DNA from: Epiperipatus broadwayi
Lineage: Eukaryota > Onychophora > Udeonychophora > Euonychophora > Peripatidae
Direction: 5' to 3'
NCBI GenBank assembly: GCA_028023455.1
Contig: JAQFVV010006199.1
Location: 494,001 to 558,000, forward strand
DNA: 64,000 nucleotides
In this document: positions 35,800 through 48,985 of the stretch, piece by piece
Layout: the number at the start of each line of letters is the position of its first letter
Numbering within the stretch: the stretch's first letter is position 1
Notes under the pieces: model-generated
Database searches by the model: none
What the model was told of the DNA's origin: nothing
What the model saw: the letters and a program-made list of their open reading frames with translations, nothing else
Position numbers and translations under genes: made by a program

Positions 35800-38700
35800 T
35801 ATATAAATTATATTTGTATAAACCTTAAAGAAGCAAAAAAAATTTATTATATTTATATATATTTGGATTTTTTTTTTCAACAAAAAAGTCAGTCAGAGCA
35901 TATAGATAAAACCAATTTTATTTTTAAATTATCAATTATACATGCATGATTCAGATAAAGAGATTAAATCAAAAATATATTTTGTAATGATTACTTATAA
36001 TGTTACATATATATAGAAAACTAATATATTTGGTAGAAAAAATGTATAAAATTAATATTTTTAATGACATTTTAAAGCATATAATTTTAGAAATATTAAT
36101 TTTTATAATATAAACGACTTTTTTTAAAAAAAAAAATCCTGAGTTAAAATAAAATATTTCCAATAATATTTTTAACAGTCAGGGAGTAAGAGGCAAAAGC
36201 TAGTTATAATTAAAATGTTTTATTTTTGAAAATATATTTTTTATTGTTTTTTTTTTTCCTAATCATAAGGTCTGCAAGGAAAAAGGGTAATCATAAGTTC
36301 AGAAGATTTAATAGTGTGACATCCTAAAACTTGTAGTGAAAGCCATATAACAGTTGTATTTTTCATCAGTTCATAGACACTCATCTAAATAACTCGGAGT
36401 AATCTATGTATTTAACTTTCTAACAAGAATAACTAGATAATCATTGACCAACCATCTGATAAAAAAAAAATTCTAATATTAAATGTGACTTTAAAAAATT
36501 CCAATGTTTATTTTCCCAAACTTAAGTCTCAACTCATGGGCATGCATGAAGATGCACTAATCATAATGTTAATAATATTTCAAAATTTAAAAAAATTAAT
36601 TAAAACATTGATTACAAGAATAATTAAAGAATCACACTTTTTTCAAATTCACAATATGACATAAAATACTATCACTAAAAATAGTGAGGGATCTGTTTGA
36701 TTCGGTGTTTTGCTAAAGATATTTTGATTTTAAAAATAGACATCTCATTAAAAAAAAATCTCAATAAATGCGGAAAAAGTTACAACAAATGTCCAAGCAT
36801 ACCAGGAAAAAGTAAATGCATTGTAATAATTTTCTAATACCTATCTTCAAAACTTTAGTAAAAAAAATTTTAAAGGGGGTGGGGAATCTTTATCAAAAAG
36901 TATTGATAAATAGTTTTTAATTCACTCAATATAGAAAAAAGATTCCCTCCAAAAAAGAACAGTGAAGAAAAATATAATCCCAAACCACCCAAGTGACAAT
37001 TCGTAAGAGTTTTTATATTTTTTTTCCTTGATTTATCTTTAATCTAAGAATAACTAGTTATTCATTTGATGATCAATAATTGAGGGGTTATATGAGTTGG
37101 CTTTAAGTTGACTAGTGTTTAAAATTTTTAGCTATTCAAAAAATCTACCAAGTTCTAATTAGCATTAGTGGCTATCCTAACTCCAGAATAAAAAAAAAAG
37201 ATAGCAAACCAAACAACAGTATTTGAATATTAAAAATTAGTTTTGTGGTAACTACACAAACCAAATGGTGATCCACAAGGACATGTGCATATATCACATG
37301 CAAGTTTTTTAGCCTGTTTATTTGAATATTGTAATTAACTTTTATTACAACTCATGTTAGATTTTAAATCACTTCAGCAAATTGCCTAATTGTAGATCTC
37401 CATTGTATTGTTCTCATCACATCTTCCCAATAAAAGTAATGACTATTTCACTTTTTTAAATTGTCTTTGAGAAAATCATATAATTAAACAGGCTTTACTT
37501 CTTCCATAAAGGCCATATTCAAATTCACTATTAGGGAGTCCATTATCATTCTTTTTTTTATATGCCAAAATCAACAAAAGTTATGACTTCACAATATACT
37601 ATTACACCCAGCAAGATCAAAAATATAGTGATTCTTTTTATGATCTTGCCAGTATAATTTTAGAGTTTAAAAAGTTACCTTAAATGAAATTGTTCTAATT
37701 ACTCCCATATTATATCAAATGAGATTTATGTCTTAATTTCACACAATAATAAATTTGGAAAAATAATATTAATTTAGCTCCCCCCATATGTCAAATGCAG
37801 AAAGGGAACCTGGGCCAGCTGCTTGGAAGGCTTCTTATATGCAAACAACAACACAACAGAGGTTATCTTATATATTAACATTCTTTCTATCTAAAAAAGT
37901 ACTAGTACATTTAACTTTATTTACATTTTTAAATTGATAACAATCTAAGTTAAAGATTACTTAAGATTTTTTTCCATCACTGACTACAAAAGAATTTCAG
38001 TTTTGAACTTTAAATACTAAACAAAAGTCTTTAGAGGTTGAATTCAATTCATTATAAATCTTTTGAAAACTTTCCCTCCTTCAGTTAGTGAAAACAATAC
38101 AATCATTAGAATATTATAAATTTAAAAGCCATAAATCTGAAGTTCTCTTTTTTTTCTTTTAATCAAACCAAATAATAATTTTGACTTTTATATCACCCTA
38201 CACACATTTTGTTACCTGCTTCATGAAGTAGCCTATAAACTGTTACAAAGACTATCTTAAAAACACAAAGCAAATTGAAATTAATTCATAACCTCATTTA
38301 ACATCAGTTTCATTTTAAATATCTTAGATTTAATATTTGTTACTAATAACATTTCCTCTCATTCAGTCAAGTAAAAGCTATGTAATATGAATAAACTGAA
38401 GTATCACTAGTCAATAATTAATTGCGAATATTGCCACACACTTAATCAATTTAAATTAGTCAATCTTTATTAAATCAATAAAATCAAAAATATATATTTT
38501 CTCTTGATAACTTGTGTTAGGTTTTCTGGCAACAAAAACATTTACCTATAATGCTTCTTAATTTTTTCCTAATATAACAAGATCCTGGTGAATATGGATA
38601 TATTACCAAGAGCAATTGATTCAATAAAATTCATTACTAAAGTAGTTTGCAATAATTTCTAGTTTTATTTATGTTTTTTTTTATAAATTGGAATAAAAGC

Positions 38701-40479
38701 ATCCTAAAATCAAATGGTACAATTTCATTAGTCACATATTTGTAAATAATAAAAAAAATCTAATATTATCATATTTTAAAGCCTTCCAAATACCTACCCA
38801 TAACTTGCAGTCTTCCCATTTTTAAAATTACTAGAGCTGTTTTATTTCTATTAAGCTGGATATATTTATTTTATTATTCAAAATATGCTCAACATTTTTT
38901 TCCACCTATCCTAAATACCATAAATGGGTTTAATAAGGTTATGATAGTGGGGTTTTTTTTTATATGCCACAAATTACTTTCAGTGCATCAAAAATGTCTA
39001 GAAATGACAAATAAGTGGGTGGTAATATATTTTTGGCAGATTTAATTCATAGTTAATTTTAAATTTTCTTAGTATTTTTTGAGTTTCTCTCTCTATTGCT
39101 TACAAAGCTTCATATTCAATCTGTATTCTGATAAGTAAAAAATATGACATGCTTTCTTTTAATCAAAGCACAAATAATAATAGAACTATTGGATTCTTCT
39201 TTTCAATGAATTCAAGAATGAACTTAGTTGTGCATCCATTTTAACACACACTTTGAGAGAACTCTAAAACGATGAAAGTATGAAAATCTAAATTGCAATA
39301 TAAGTGTTTAATAGTTAATGAAATAGTAAATGCTTTAAAAGAGTTAACTTTGAATTTTATACATATATAATTGAATAGGATATATTTTTAATACAACAGT
39401 TTTTTAATATTAAAGCATGCAAGCCTATAATTTATTCAATAATTTGCAATTAAGAAATGTAAACTTCATTTACATTCGGACTCCGGATTATAATCTAATC
39501 CATTAAATGTCATTGTTTTCACTTTGAAAACATATAAGTTTTTATATGGGGGGGGGGGTTCTGCAAATTTAACAATATGAAGTTAAAATAACTTGGTAAA
39601 ATAGAAGTTTTACTTAAAAATATATAATTGTTCAAGATGTCTTTTTAATATATTTTTTAAAAGCACACACAAAGAATCTGCAGTATTTTGTTATTTAGTA
39701 GCATTATTTGATTCATTTGTCTAAATATAGCAAATGCTATGCATAACCTGATCGCTGTAAAAATCAAATAATAATTAAAACATGCTTTGATGTAGAGCAT
39801 CCCATATCATACAATATTATATTTATATTTTTTTGTTTCATCATTTCTCTCTGAATCTGTTTTTTTTTTTAATATGGCTCTATATTTTAATGGATTACTG
39901 TATTTGAATTCTTTATTTCATATATGATTTAATATTTTCTCAGTTGTCCTTTTTTATATAATTATTATATTAACTGCTTCTTTGTTACCATTTTTAATTT
40001 ATGGTTCTATTACTTTATGTTATTTATATTTGAAATTATTGCCTCATTTTCTAATGTCCTATTTTAGATAACATTCTTTAGCTATACAGTGATTTTATTT
40101 TTTCTGTCTTCAATAATAATTCAGAAATTTTTTTTTGATATTTTTATGTGTAAATATCAGATACACATTTATAAGTTGTGATCAGAATTACATTAGCACT
40201 ATGGTATGTTTTACTTAATACTTTTAATTAATTCTATATCCTTCTTTATTAAGATATAGATATGATAATTTATACAGTATATTCTTTTATATTAATGAAA
40301 TAAAACTTATGTTCCAAAAACCAGAGCACTAAAATGCTTTTACTGAGCCCATGGTCAAATAAGTTCATAATTTACTATTCAGAAGTTAACTATTACACAT
40401 AAAATATGATTTTATTTATCATGATCTTAATAGAAAATATTTATTAAAACAGGAATAAAAAAACTGTCAAACTGAAAGA
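35800..40479. other. AT-rich DNA, one tRNA-like scrap
   Basis: A long stretch without gene or recognisable element, apart from a tRNA-like scrap at 37780-37840. Runs of A, T and a G-run at 39549-39558 occur. Frames seen here are short and of low complexity. Confidence 0.5.
37780..37840 (-). repeat. tRNA-derived SINE fragment
   Basis: The minus strand reads AAGCAGCTGGCCCAGGTTCCC then TTTCTGCATTTGACATATG. This matches the B-box half and tail of the copies at 31.7 and 47.4 kb. The 5' head is missing. Confidence 0.5.
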
Positions 40480-41267
40480 ATGATTTGATAAATTTTAAAT
40501 TGAAAAAGAATGATAAGAAGGAAAAAGAAAATGGATTAAGAGTGTTATGTTCTCATAAATAAGATGATTAATGAAAAAAAAATAGAATTATGTAATATAA
40601 ATAAAAAATAATTTAGAGTTAAATAAACATAAGAATATATATAGTATGAAAAGATGCATGTAAAAATTAGATATAGACCATTACTATTTTGAGTCAAGAT
40701 GAGATTTGTAGGTACAAAGTTAAAGAAGCTAAATAGGGGAAAATTTAGGTTGTGGTGTGATTTACTTTTGACATAAAATATTGAAAGAGAATTTAAAAAA
40801 ATTATATAGGAAATAAAAAATATATAAAGATAAAAGAAATGAAAAGGCAAAGATTTTTAACTTTTTATTCAGATTTTTATGACAAAAACAGAAAATGTGC
40901 ATTTAATATATTAAAACTAACAAAGAGAGAAGTAGAAGAAAATGGAAAGTTATAGTGCCAGAGGAATGATATGTTGTTTGAAAATTTGAAAATAGGTTGG
41001 TGGATTGTTGATAGATTCAAATGAGAGTTTTGAGAAGACAACCAATTACAGATTATAAACTAAAGCCATCAAGAAACAGTAGTAGGAGTCATATCAAGAC
41101 TTACTGATGGGAGATTACCAGAACTGAATGAAGTGATGGTAGAGGTATTCAATAAAGAGACTCAGTTGTACATTGATTACACAAGTTGATTTTAATTGTA
41201 TAGAAAGGTGGAGATTGTATCTAAAAACTAAATGCAGTAACATTTGTGCCAATACCAAAAAGGGAGA

Positions 41268-41573
41268 TTTCAATCAATATGACAATTATACTAATTTTGA
41301 TTTCTTGTGCCAGAAAGATAATATTTAAAATAGTAACAAATAGAATATGAGCAAAAATAAAAATGGGAGTTGACATAGAAGCAAGCTGTTTTTAAATCAT
41401 GATGTTGAACAAGAAGAGTCTTTCAATCAATATGACAATTATACTAATTTTGATTTCTCGTGCCAAAAAGATAATATTTAAGATAGTAACAGATAGAATA
41501 TGAGCAAAAATAAAAATGGAAGTTGACATAGAAGCAAGCTGGTTTTAGATCATGATGTTGAACAAGAGTATGG
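41268..41573 (+). repeat. 153-bp tandem duplication in LINE RT
   Basis: The segment starting TTTCAATCAATATGACAATT at 41268 is repeated from 41421 with a few substitutions (TTGTGCCAG against TCGTGCCAA). It duplicates the RT fingers segment. Confidence 0.8.
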
Positions 41574-42364
41574 ATAACCAATTGAAATATTTAGTCTTGA
41601 CAAAGCTAAGGAATTTCAACTGCCATTATATTTTTGTGTTATAGATTATTAGAAAATTTATTATTCTATATATTACAATAAGCTTTGAAAGAAAAAATGT
41701 TGAAAATAACAGAGATTTTATAGTAAGCATAGTTATTATTATTTATGTATATAGGATCAAATACCAGAGTGAAAGTAGAATAAACAAACTCAAATTGGTT
41801 TAAAAAAGATAAAGATGTAAGATAGAACTGTGAGTTATTATTACCAGATTTGTTCAATATGAATAATTTTCAGGGGAGATTCCACTTTGAAAGAAATGGA
41901 TCATAAAATATATGATATGCAGATAATATAATTTTGATGGCAACAATGGAGAAAGAGTTTCAGGATGTTGGTATATCAATTTTTAAAAGCAGAAGCAAAG
42001 TACAAACTAAGTTTAAGTATACGTAAGACTAGAGTAATATGATTAGCAAAGGGATAGTAAAGATAACTGTGGAAAGAACAGATTACAGAGTTTATTTATT
42101 TAAACGTTAGACTAAATCAATATACAGCATGCCATGCAGAGATAAAAACACTATTATTGTGGATATTGAAAGCATTTATAAAATTGGCATTCAAATGGAA
42201 AATAGAAACATATGTATGTTGACAAAGTATAAACTATTGAAGTCTTTGATATTGTCCATGATAACATATAGGTGTGATGTATGTTTAAGAAATTAAGAGA
42301 GAGAAAGAATTGTTAGTTTTAAAATAAACTGCTTTGAAGGAAATTTGGATTGCTTGGACAGCTA

Positions 42365-42512
42365 TAAGAATTAATGAATATGTTTTGTTGAAGGCATAAG
42401 CACAAAGACAATTATTGAAAATAGTAAAGCACAGAAAGTAAGAATTAATGAACATGTTTTGTTGAAGGCATAAGCACAAAGACAATTATTGAAAATAGTA
42501 AAGCACAGAAAG
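42365..42512 (+). repeat. 74-bp tandem duplication in LINE C-terminus
   Basis: TAAGAATTAATGAATATG... at 42365 is repeated from 42439 with one or two differences (AATATG against AACATG). The unit ends in AAAGCACAGAAAG. The near-identity suggests it is recent compared with the LINE's decay. Confidence 0.85.
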
Positions 42513-42892
42513 CTATATTATGTTGGACATATAGTGAGACAGGCAGACATAATAAAAAAAGTTAAATAATCTGCAATTGTGAATAGATCAAAATGATGAG
42601 AATAAGACTGTTATTGTTATGGATGAAGCTAACAGTCATAGAAGTACTCAGAAAAGTAGAAGGAAGAATGGACTGGAAATGATTTATTTATACTCATCTT
42701 TTTGGTAGTCTATTTGACTATAAGTAATATTGATTTTTTTCTTTGTTTGTATTTGTAATTCCAATTTGCATACATTTGTTCATCTGCAAAAGAAGAGAGA
42801 AAAACCATTTCCTTATACAAATGAACAAACGTATACAAATTTGAATTAACTAGTAATTTTACATTTTTGTTGAAAAAAGTCATTATTTTTTC

Positions 42893-43845
42893 ATGAGATT
42901 TTACCAATGCTATCCAGAATTAGACTATATCACCAAAATTAACCCTACCAATCATCCTCCACCAAGGTGGGGAAAACTGATCACATCCCTTTACACCACT
43001 ATAAGTAAATACCTTCAGATGGGAAATCACTTATTTATAAAGAAAATTTTAATTGGGAAGACTATAAACTCTCTCATGTTAATAAAAACCCTGAACCCAT
43101 CTTATTGGGAATCACAAATAATAAAATTATATCCAGGTTAAAAGTATTGGAATCTTGAATCGAAATACCTGGACTTTCTACTAAAGCTCAACCTGAATGT
43201 CCTCCCAACCAATCACTTTTGAGTTTACAAGAGGGAACTGTCAAGGATTGACCCTATTTTCAGTCTGTATTTAAGGGATGAAGAGACTGTATTGTATATA
43301 TTATACTATTGTCCAACCCTCCAGATCCACAGGAACTATATCAGTGTAATATCTAAACCTGCCACCCCTCCTCTGACTGAGATTACCGATTGCTTAAAAA
43401 GGGGCTTATTCCCCTCCAACAGAATTTTAACCTTTCTAGCATTTACCCTGTGGGTGATATGATGTAAGATCATACTTGACAGTGTGACCATAAACTCCAC
43501 ACAAACCTTTACTAATCAAATTAAAAAAAATATGGCAAAGAGATAGATTACTTGCCCCGTCTAATATAGAGACAAACATGGAATCTTATATTTTTTCCCC
43601 AAGAATTCCAAAATTAGCAATGACTAACTTATACTCTCGATTGTAGTAGCCCCCCCCTCCCTTGTTCAGATGATAAAAATATCTATTAAAGATATTAGAA
43701 CATTACCAAAAAGATTCAACAATGGAACTATAAAACTTTTCATTTTTTGCCTTTGCTTTTTTAAAAACTTTCACCTAATTATTATCCTAAAATGTAAACC
43801 TTATATATAATAAAGTTTTTTACTTTAAAAAAAAAAAGTTATTAT
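42893..43845 (+). pseudogene. LINE C-terminal fragment with poly(A) end
   Basis: The plus strand reads through PRWGKLITSLYTTISKYL (42960-43015), LNLNVLPTNHF (43185-43220) and a zinc-knuckle-like DPIFSLYLRDEETVLYILYY (43245-43310), where the Cys-x2-Cys pair has decayed to Phe and Tyr. It ends in AATAAAGTTTTTTACTTT and an A-run at about 43827-43838. The order resembles the fragment at 21.9-23.2 kb. RT is absent (5' truncation). Stops occur at several places. The clade is uncertain (an L1/Tx1-like group is possible). Confidence 0.65.
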
Positions 43846-45699
43846 TTTCTTTAAGTTTGGAGAAAATTATTTATATATATTTCCAGCAAGAATATTTTGC
43901 ATCTGAAAACTCAGATGGAATGAAGAAATTTTATTCTGAAGACATTCATATCCTTCTGTCTGTTAATAGTAATTAACATCTTTTAAAAAAAGTTTTCTCT
44001 AGTTTGTAATGATAATATTACTCCTTTTTGTGATAACTACATTCACTATTTTTTATTACCATTATGTCATTAAAATTTTTCAACATGATTTTTTTTAATG
44101 GGATTTATAATATCATTAATAATTTTAATGTTTATATTCATCAAACGATTTCTCTATTTACTTTTTTAAAAACAGGTTTTAATAGTATTTATGTTAGAAT
44201 CCGTTATATCGTTATATTACTGGCTGCACTATTATAGATGATCTTTGAATCTAATCTTTTATTAGCATAATCTGCTGCAAGCCATTTAAATTATTATTAT
44301 GAATTGCAAATTCGCGATGAATTATTATTAGATATATTTACTGCAGAATTCTGTTATTTTAACTTTTGCATTTTGAATAAAAGAGGTCAAGTTAAATAAA
44401 ATCTTTATTTCTATCTTAACATTTATATTTTCATTATCAAAGTTATTTTAATTGATTTAAATATTTATAGATCTTTCCTCTTTTTTTTTTTTACAAAGCC
44501 GCTTTTCCTTTTTCATCAGTATACAGACTTTCATTTTTATTTGCTTTGTATTATTTTTCAATACTTTTATCAGAATGTGTAATGTATCTCTCATCACTGT
44601 TAACATTTTTTGAAATGTTATAACAATATTATTGGAATAAATGTGCCTACATAGAAGAGTTAGTAAACTTACTTTTTTCCAAGTTTATCAAATTTCTTTT
44701 TTTTTTTTTTCACTTGCAGATCATTCTTGTTTTTTTGATTATGTAATGGATATAAAGATCTCACATCACATATATCATAGTTCTTACTGTTCTACGATAG
44801 AAAAAAAATGTGCATCTTTATATTTAAAGAAACTTGGTTTGTTATTTCTAATATTAAAAGGATTAATTCTGTGATCGAGTCTGGAAACAGCTTGAGATGA
44901 ATTCTTTGAAATGACTCCTAATTAAAATAAGGAAATTAGAAAGTGAAAAATAGCGATTAAATATCATGAAATAATTAGTTTATTAGAATTTACAGAAAAA
45001 TATATTTTATATATGTGCGTGTGTGGAGATACTAAAATAATTTTAAAAAAATTATATTTTAAAATACTTAAAGTATTTTTAAATAAATAAGTTCGATTTT
45101 ATTTTGTTACATATTTATAGTTTGCTTTTTATTTAAAAACAAAACTCAACATATTTAACATTTATAAAATAGAATCGCCCAACTTGCACTTGGTCACTAG
45201 CAGAAGGCTATTGATCTACATTGCACTGTAAATTATGTATACATAAATTATTAGAGCAAATCATTCTCGCTGGCATAATTTAAATATTGATAAATGTTAT
45301 TCGATGCAAAAACAGACCATTCTACACATATATGTTACAAACATAACCTATCTTCATGAGAAATGCTGGAGATTTAAACACTTGTAACAATGCTAAAGCA
45401 ACCATAGTATCAAATATTAATAGATATTTTGTAAATTATTTATTTTACAGTATAAATGTTATAATTACATGATTATACTTAAATACCATATCCAAAACAT
45501 TTTCACAGTATTAGACACATATCATGCCATGAAGAAATATTTTTTTATTTTATTTACAAACTTGCATTTCTTGATAAATATGAGATTAAATGTGCAATTA
45601 ATAATCACATGCTCATCATAAAATAAATAGATTATTAAAAAATCTATGATTGCTACTCTATCATGTTTATAGGTATTCACATCTTCAGCAAAAGATAAA
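43846..45699. other. AT-rich DNA, nothing identified
   Basis: No gene or repeat recognised. A 77-codon frame at 44641 has no features beyond A/T-rich composition. Confidence 0.5.
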
Positions 45700-45969
45700 T
45701 TATATTTAAATAATCATTAGAAACCAGTCAACACTTAGACAATCCCAATATAGATAACAATCAAGAATTTCAAACTGTTGTCAAGGCAACCTACTTTTAG
45801 CAATAGAGGTGGAATCCTACCTCTGTTAATGGTCACATATATTTATAAAAACCCTAAAGATTGCAACTTGACTATGGAGATTAAAATTATTGATTGGAAA
45901 AAGTTTAAATAAACCTCCTTAATCAGGTAAATATAACCTATTCTGAATGCAGACTAATAAATAGTCAAT

Positions 45970-46225
45970 TAAATGAAGAGTTGGAGTGTGGAGTGGATTG
46001 AAGCTTGTCCATTAAAGTATAAAGTTTGGCTATCTTAATATATATCTGAGCACTTATTGCATATATGTATAGAGATGATAATCTGGACCAACTGATGATT
46101 GCTGGTTTAGCATGAAATACGTATGTTAGTGATTATTTATCTTTTCAACATATATGTGTTCAAGTGTATAAGTGATATGAGATAGGGTGGTGAGTGGTGG
46201 GTCATGTGAAAGTCTGTGCTCATAT
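45970..46225 (+). repeat. Second copy of the 4.5-kb hammerhead-core repeat
   Basis: It shares with 4480-4770 GAGTTGGAGTGTGGAG, GGATTGAAG, CTATCTTAATATA, GACCAACTGATGA and GCATGAAATA. Its 3' part has GGTGAGTGGTGGG and lacks a clear B box. It lies in the loop of the inverted repeat, flanked by unrelated sequence. Confidence 0.7.
46064..46146 (+). ncRNA. Decayed hammerhead-like motif, second copy
   Basis: CTGATGA (46092-46098), stem II TGCT/AGCA, GAAA (46114-46117) and a short TACGTA stem III are kept. The base at the cleavage site is G, which does not fit the NUH rule, and stem I has one mismatch. The outer helix GATAA/TTATC is kept. Probably inactive. Confidence 0.45.
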
Positions 46226-46705
46226 ACCCTATATATTACATATATTGATACAGGTATATAATAAGCCTGTATTTCAGTTATAACATTACAAATTGCAATT
46301 ATAATTTTCAAATTGCACCCAAAGTATTACTTAAATAATAAGTGTGATAATGCTCAAGGATAAATGGGTTTATAAGTAACCATTAGAAACCAGTCAACAC
46401 TTAGACAATCTCATTATTTATTATTCTGCATTCAGAATAGGTTATATTTACCTGTTTAAGAAGGTTTATTTAAACTTTTTCCAATCAATAATTTCAATCT
46501 TTGTAGTCAAGTTGCAATCTTTAGTGTCTTTATAAAATATATGAGACCATTAATGGAGGTGGAATTCCATCTCTATTGCTAAAAGATGGTTGCTTTGACA
46601 ATAGTTTAAAATTATTGATTGTTATCTATATTGGAATTGTCTACTGGTTTCTAATGCTTACTTATAAACCCATTTAGCCTTGAACATTATTACACTTATT
46701 ATATC

Positions 46706-47384
46706 TAATATATGCAGGGTAAAAAATTGGATTGTTTTATATTCAAGTTATATCTGCAAACGAATGGTGAGATTTCTGTGATAATTAAATATAAGCTCTC
46801 TACATATGAATATATAAAGAGAGAAAAAATGAAATGTTGAACAAAATATTAGGAACATTGTATTGCCATTATTAATATAAGTTCAATCTAATGCTTTTTA
46901 TATTTATAACTTCCATTTGTTGTTCTTCTGAGTGAAATTTACCTTAATTTAATTTTTAGATTTCAATTTTTCAACTATCTAATTAATATAATCTTTCTCA
47001 AGGATAATGAGTCAAATTTAGTTTTAATTTTTGATTTCCAATATTTTAGCTATTATTGTAATACAAACTTTATCAAGGCTAATTTTTTATACATTTTATA
47101 TATACTTTACACTATTGTATATATAATGTATTGTAATGGTTTTTAATGTAATCAAAGTTACAGTTATAAGTATATCTTCTAAAAAAAATTTATTGATTTT
47201 TCAATATAACAAATATTATTAATTATTACTATTATTGTTATTATGGTTATGAATAATGTTATGCAAGTGATATTAAATTATTGATGATATTGCTTTATAA
47301 AATAAATTATTAATCTTATTCCAAGATGTCTGCTCAGACTTATTTTACAAATATAACATTTTTGAATGTATATCACTTTTTTTT
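46706..47384. other. AT-rich DNA, nothing identified
   Basis: No gene or known repeat was recognised. Confidence 0.5.
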
Positions 47385-47482
47385 TTTCCATGTGTCATAG
47401 CACTCAGGAAGCAAACCCGCTAACCCGGGTCAATTGCTTATAAAGCAGCTGTCGCTGATCTCTCGACCACCAATGCTTGACA
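47385..47482 (-). repeat. tRNA-derived SINE copy
   Basis: The minus strand reads AAGCATTGGTGGTCGAGAGATC (A-box side), an anticodon-loop-like middle GCTTTATAAGCA, then GACCCGGGTTAGCGGG (B-box side), GCTATGACACATGG and an A-run. This is the best-preserved of the four tRNA-like repeats in this orientation. It is not a working tRNA gene, because the arm pairing is incomplete. Confidence 0.65.
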
Positions 47483-47593
47483 AATGTGTATCACTTTTTT
47501 TTAAGAATAATTCACATTTAGTCATGAAACTGTTATGCACATTAATGTAATTTTAAAATAACTATAAATATAATTTAAAAAGGGGCATAACAC

Positions 47594-47625
<32 letters not shown>
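47594..47625. repeat. (AAT)n microsatellite
   Basis: This is an uninterrupted run of about ten TAA/AAT triplets. Confidence 0.95.
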
Positions 47626-47627
<2 letters not shown>

Positions 47628-48540
47628 GATGAATTATTTAAGAATAGTATTAGTATAGTAATAACTTTATTATTATACATACATGATTTAAAATTACACT
47701 AAATAATGATAGAAACTTTAAACATATTTAAATATATATGTGTGTATGCACAAATCATTCTAAGTTTTGAATCCATTTTAACTTTAAATTACTGCAAATA
47801 AATTTATTATAATTACTGGTAATAAAATATTAGATATAATAAGAACTTTAAATAAATAAAGTAAAAGCATTTATTTTGATATTTGTAACAAATATTTGTT
47901 TATAAATTGATAATATGTATTTTACATATTAATTAAGATAATATGATATATAAAATATTTTAAATATATTATTTCATAATATTAAAATAATTCTATTCTA
48001 TAAATTGGTGTTATACTATTTCAAAACTACAAATATTGTTTGTTGACTTATCATTTCCTAGCAACTATGGTAAACTTTCTTGTAATAAGTCGAAATAAGG
48101 GAGAATTTTGAATGAAGATGATGAGCTCATTGATCATATGACACAAATCTATAAATAGAGCTACATGTTAAAAATTGTTTAGTCTTTCTTGTTAAGTGAT
48201 TGCAACTCCACCAGACTGTGCTTAAATAAAATTAGTCATATTGGCATCTTGTCCTTCAATGATCATGGAGTAGGAAAACCTAATAAACATTTGCCTTAAT
48301 AACAAATGTTTCTCGAAACTGTCTTAAATGGACAAATAAATATCTAACTATGTTTATCATCTTATGATGCAATTTTAAGAGGAATGAAATATAATACTTG
48401 AATTTAGATCTGAAAAGTTAAATTATATGAGAATGCTATTGTTATTGACTTATACAATCTCCAAAAAGTTTGCTCAATAAAGTTTCCTGACTCAATGCTA
48501 GTGTATTAAACAATACAAATATAACTACTTAATTTTTATC

Positions 48541-48985
48541 TTTACCTGGATACTATTTAGTTATTGGATTTTCATTATTTTAAAATATAAATTTTAACCT
48601 GTGAATTTTATCTTCACCTGTATAAGCACTTATATTTTATAATCATCATTAAATATGAATTTTAATTACTAAAATTTATCTCCATATAAGTAGCCACTTA
48701 TATATATAGGATCTTCAATGTTTTAAATATGAATTTAAACTACTGAATTTTATATTGTTTTGGAGAAACACTTATATTTTGTAATCATTATCAAATATGA
48801 ATTTTAATTATAGAATTTTATGTTCACCCGGACAATCAATTATAATATTAAATATTCATAATTTTAAATACAAATTTTAACCAGTGAATTTATCTTCTAG
48901 GATAAACATTTTTACATTGATTAAAAATGAAATTTAATTAATGGATTGTGTCTTCATAAATATTTTCAAAAAATTGTAATTTATG
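48541..48985 (+). repeat. Degenerate minisatellite, about 70-bp unit, six copies
   Basis: The phrase AAATATGAATTTTAA recurs at 48583, 48651, 48725, 48793, 48866 and 48924. Each is followed by a GAATTTTATCTTCACCTG-like part and CACTTATATTTTATAATCAT. Spacing is 58 to 74 bases. Units differ by several bases, so the array is old. No conserved frame. Confidence 0.75.

Larger units (their letters stand above)
40480..42720 (+). pseudogene. Second LINE (RTE/BovB-like RT), heavily decayed
   Basis: RT features can be pieced together on the plus strand: FVPIPKKGDFNQYDNYT (41240-41290), ARKIIFKIVTNRI and KIKMGVDIEAS (RT fingers), NFNCHYIFVL at the motif A approach (about 41610), YADNIILMA (41915-41945, motif C with the second Asp changed to Asn), and a C-terminal NEHVLLKA ... 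KLYYVGHIVRQ (42445-42545) as in BovB-like LINEs. Stops are frequent. Two local tandem duplications lie inside it. The boundary at 40480 is a guess from composition. It is dead and more eroded than the 32.7-kb copy. Confidence 0.7.
45700..46705. repeat. Complex inverted repeat with a second repeat in its loop
   Basis: The left arm (about 45707-45955, ATTAGAAACCAGTCAACACTT ... CTATTCTGAATGCAG) is mirrored by 46428-46665. A third piece, 46340-46412, repeats the outer end of the left arm in direct orientation and is also mirrored by 46630-46700. The outer end thus occurs three times and the inner part twice. The loop holds a copy of the hammerhead-core repeat of 4.5 kb (45970-46225). The arms differ at several places, so the structure is not brand new. 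No coding. Confidence 0.8.

Noticed and set aside
40545-40850. 101-codon minus-strand frame rich in Phe, Ile and Tyr
   Set aside because: It is antisense to A-rich LINE sequence, and the product is low-complexity. Not a gene.
47594-47625. Coding Asn or Ile repeat
   Set aside because: The AAT run is a plain microsatellite with stops close on all sides.
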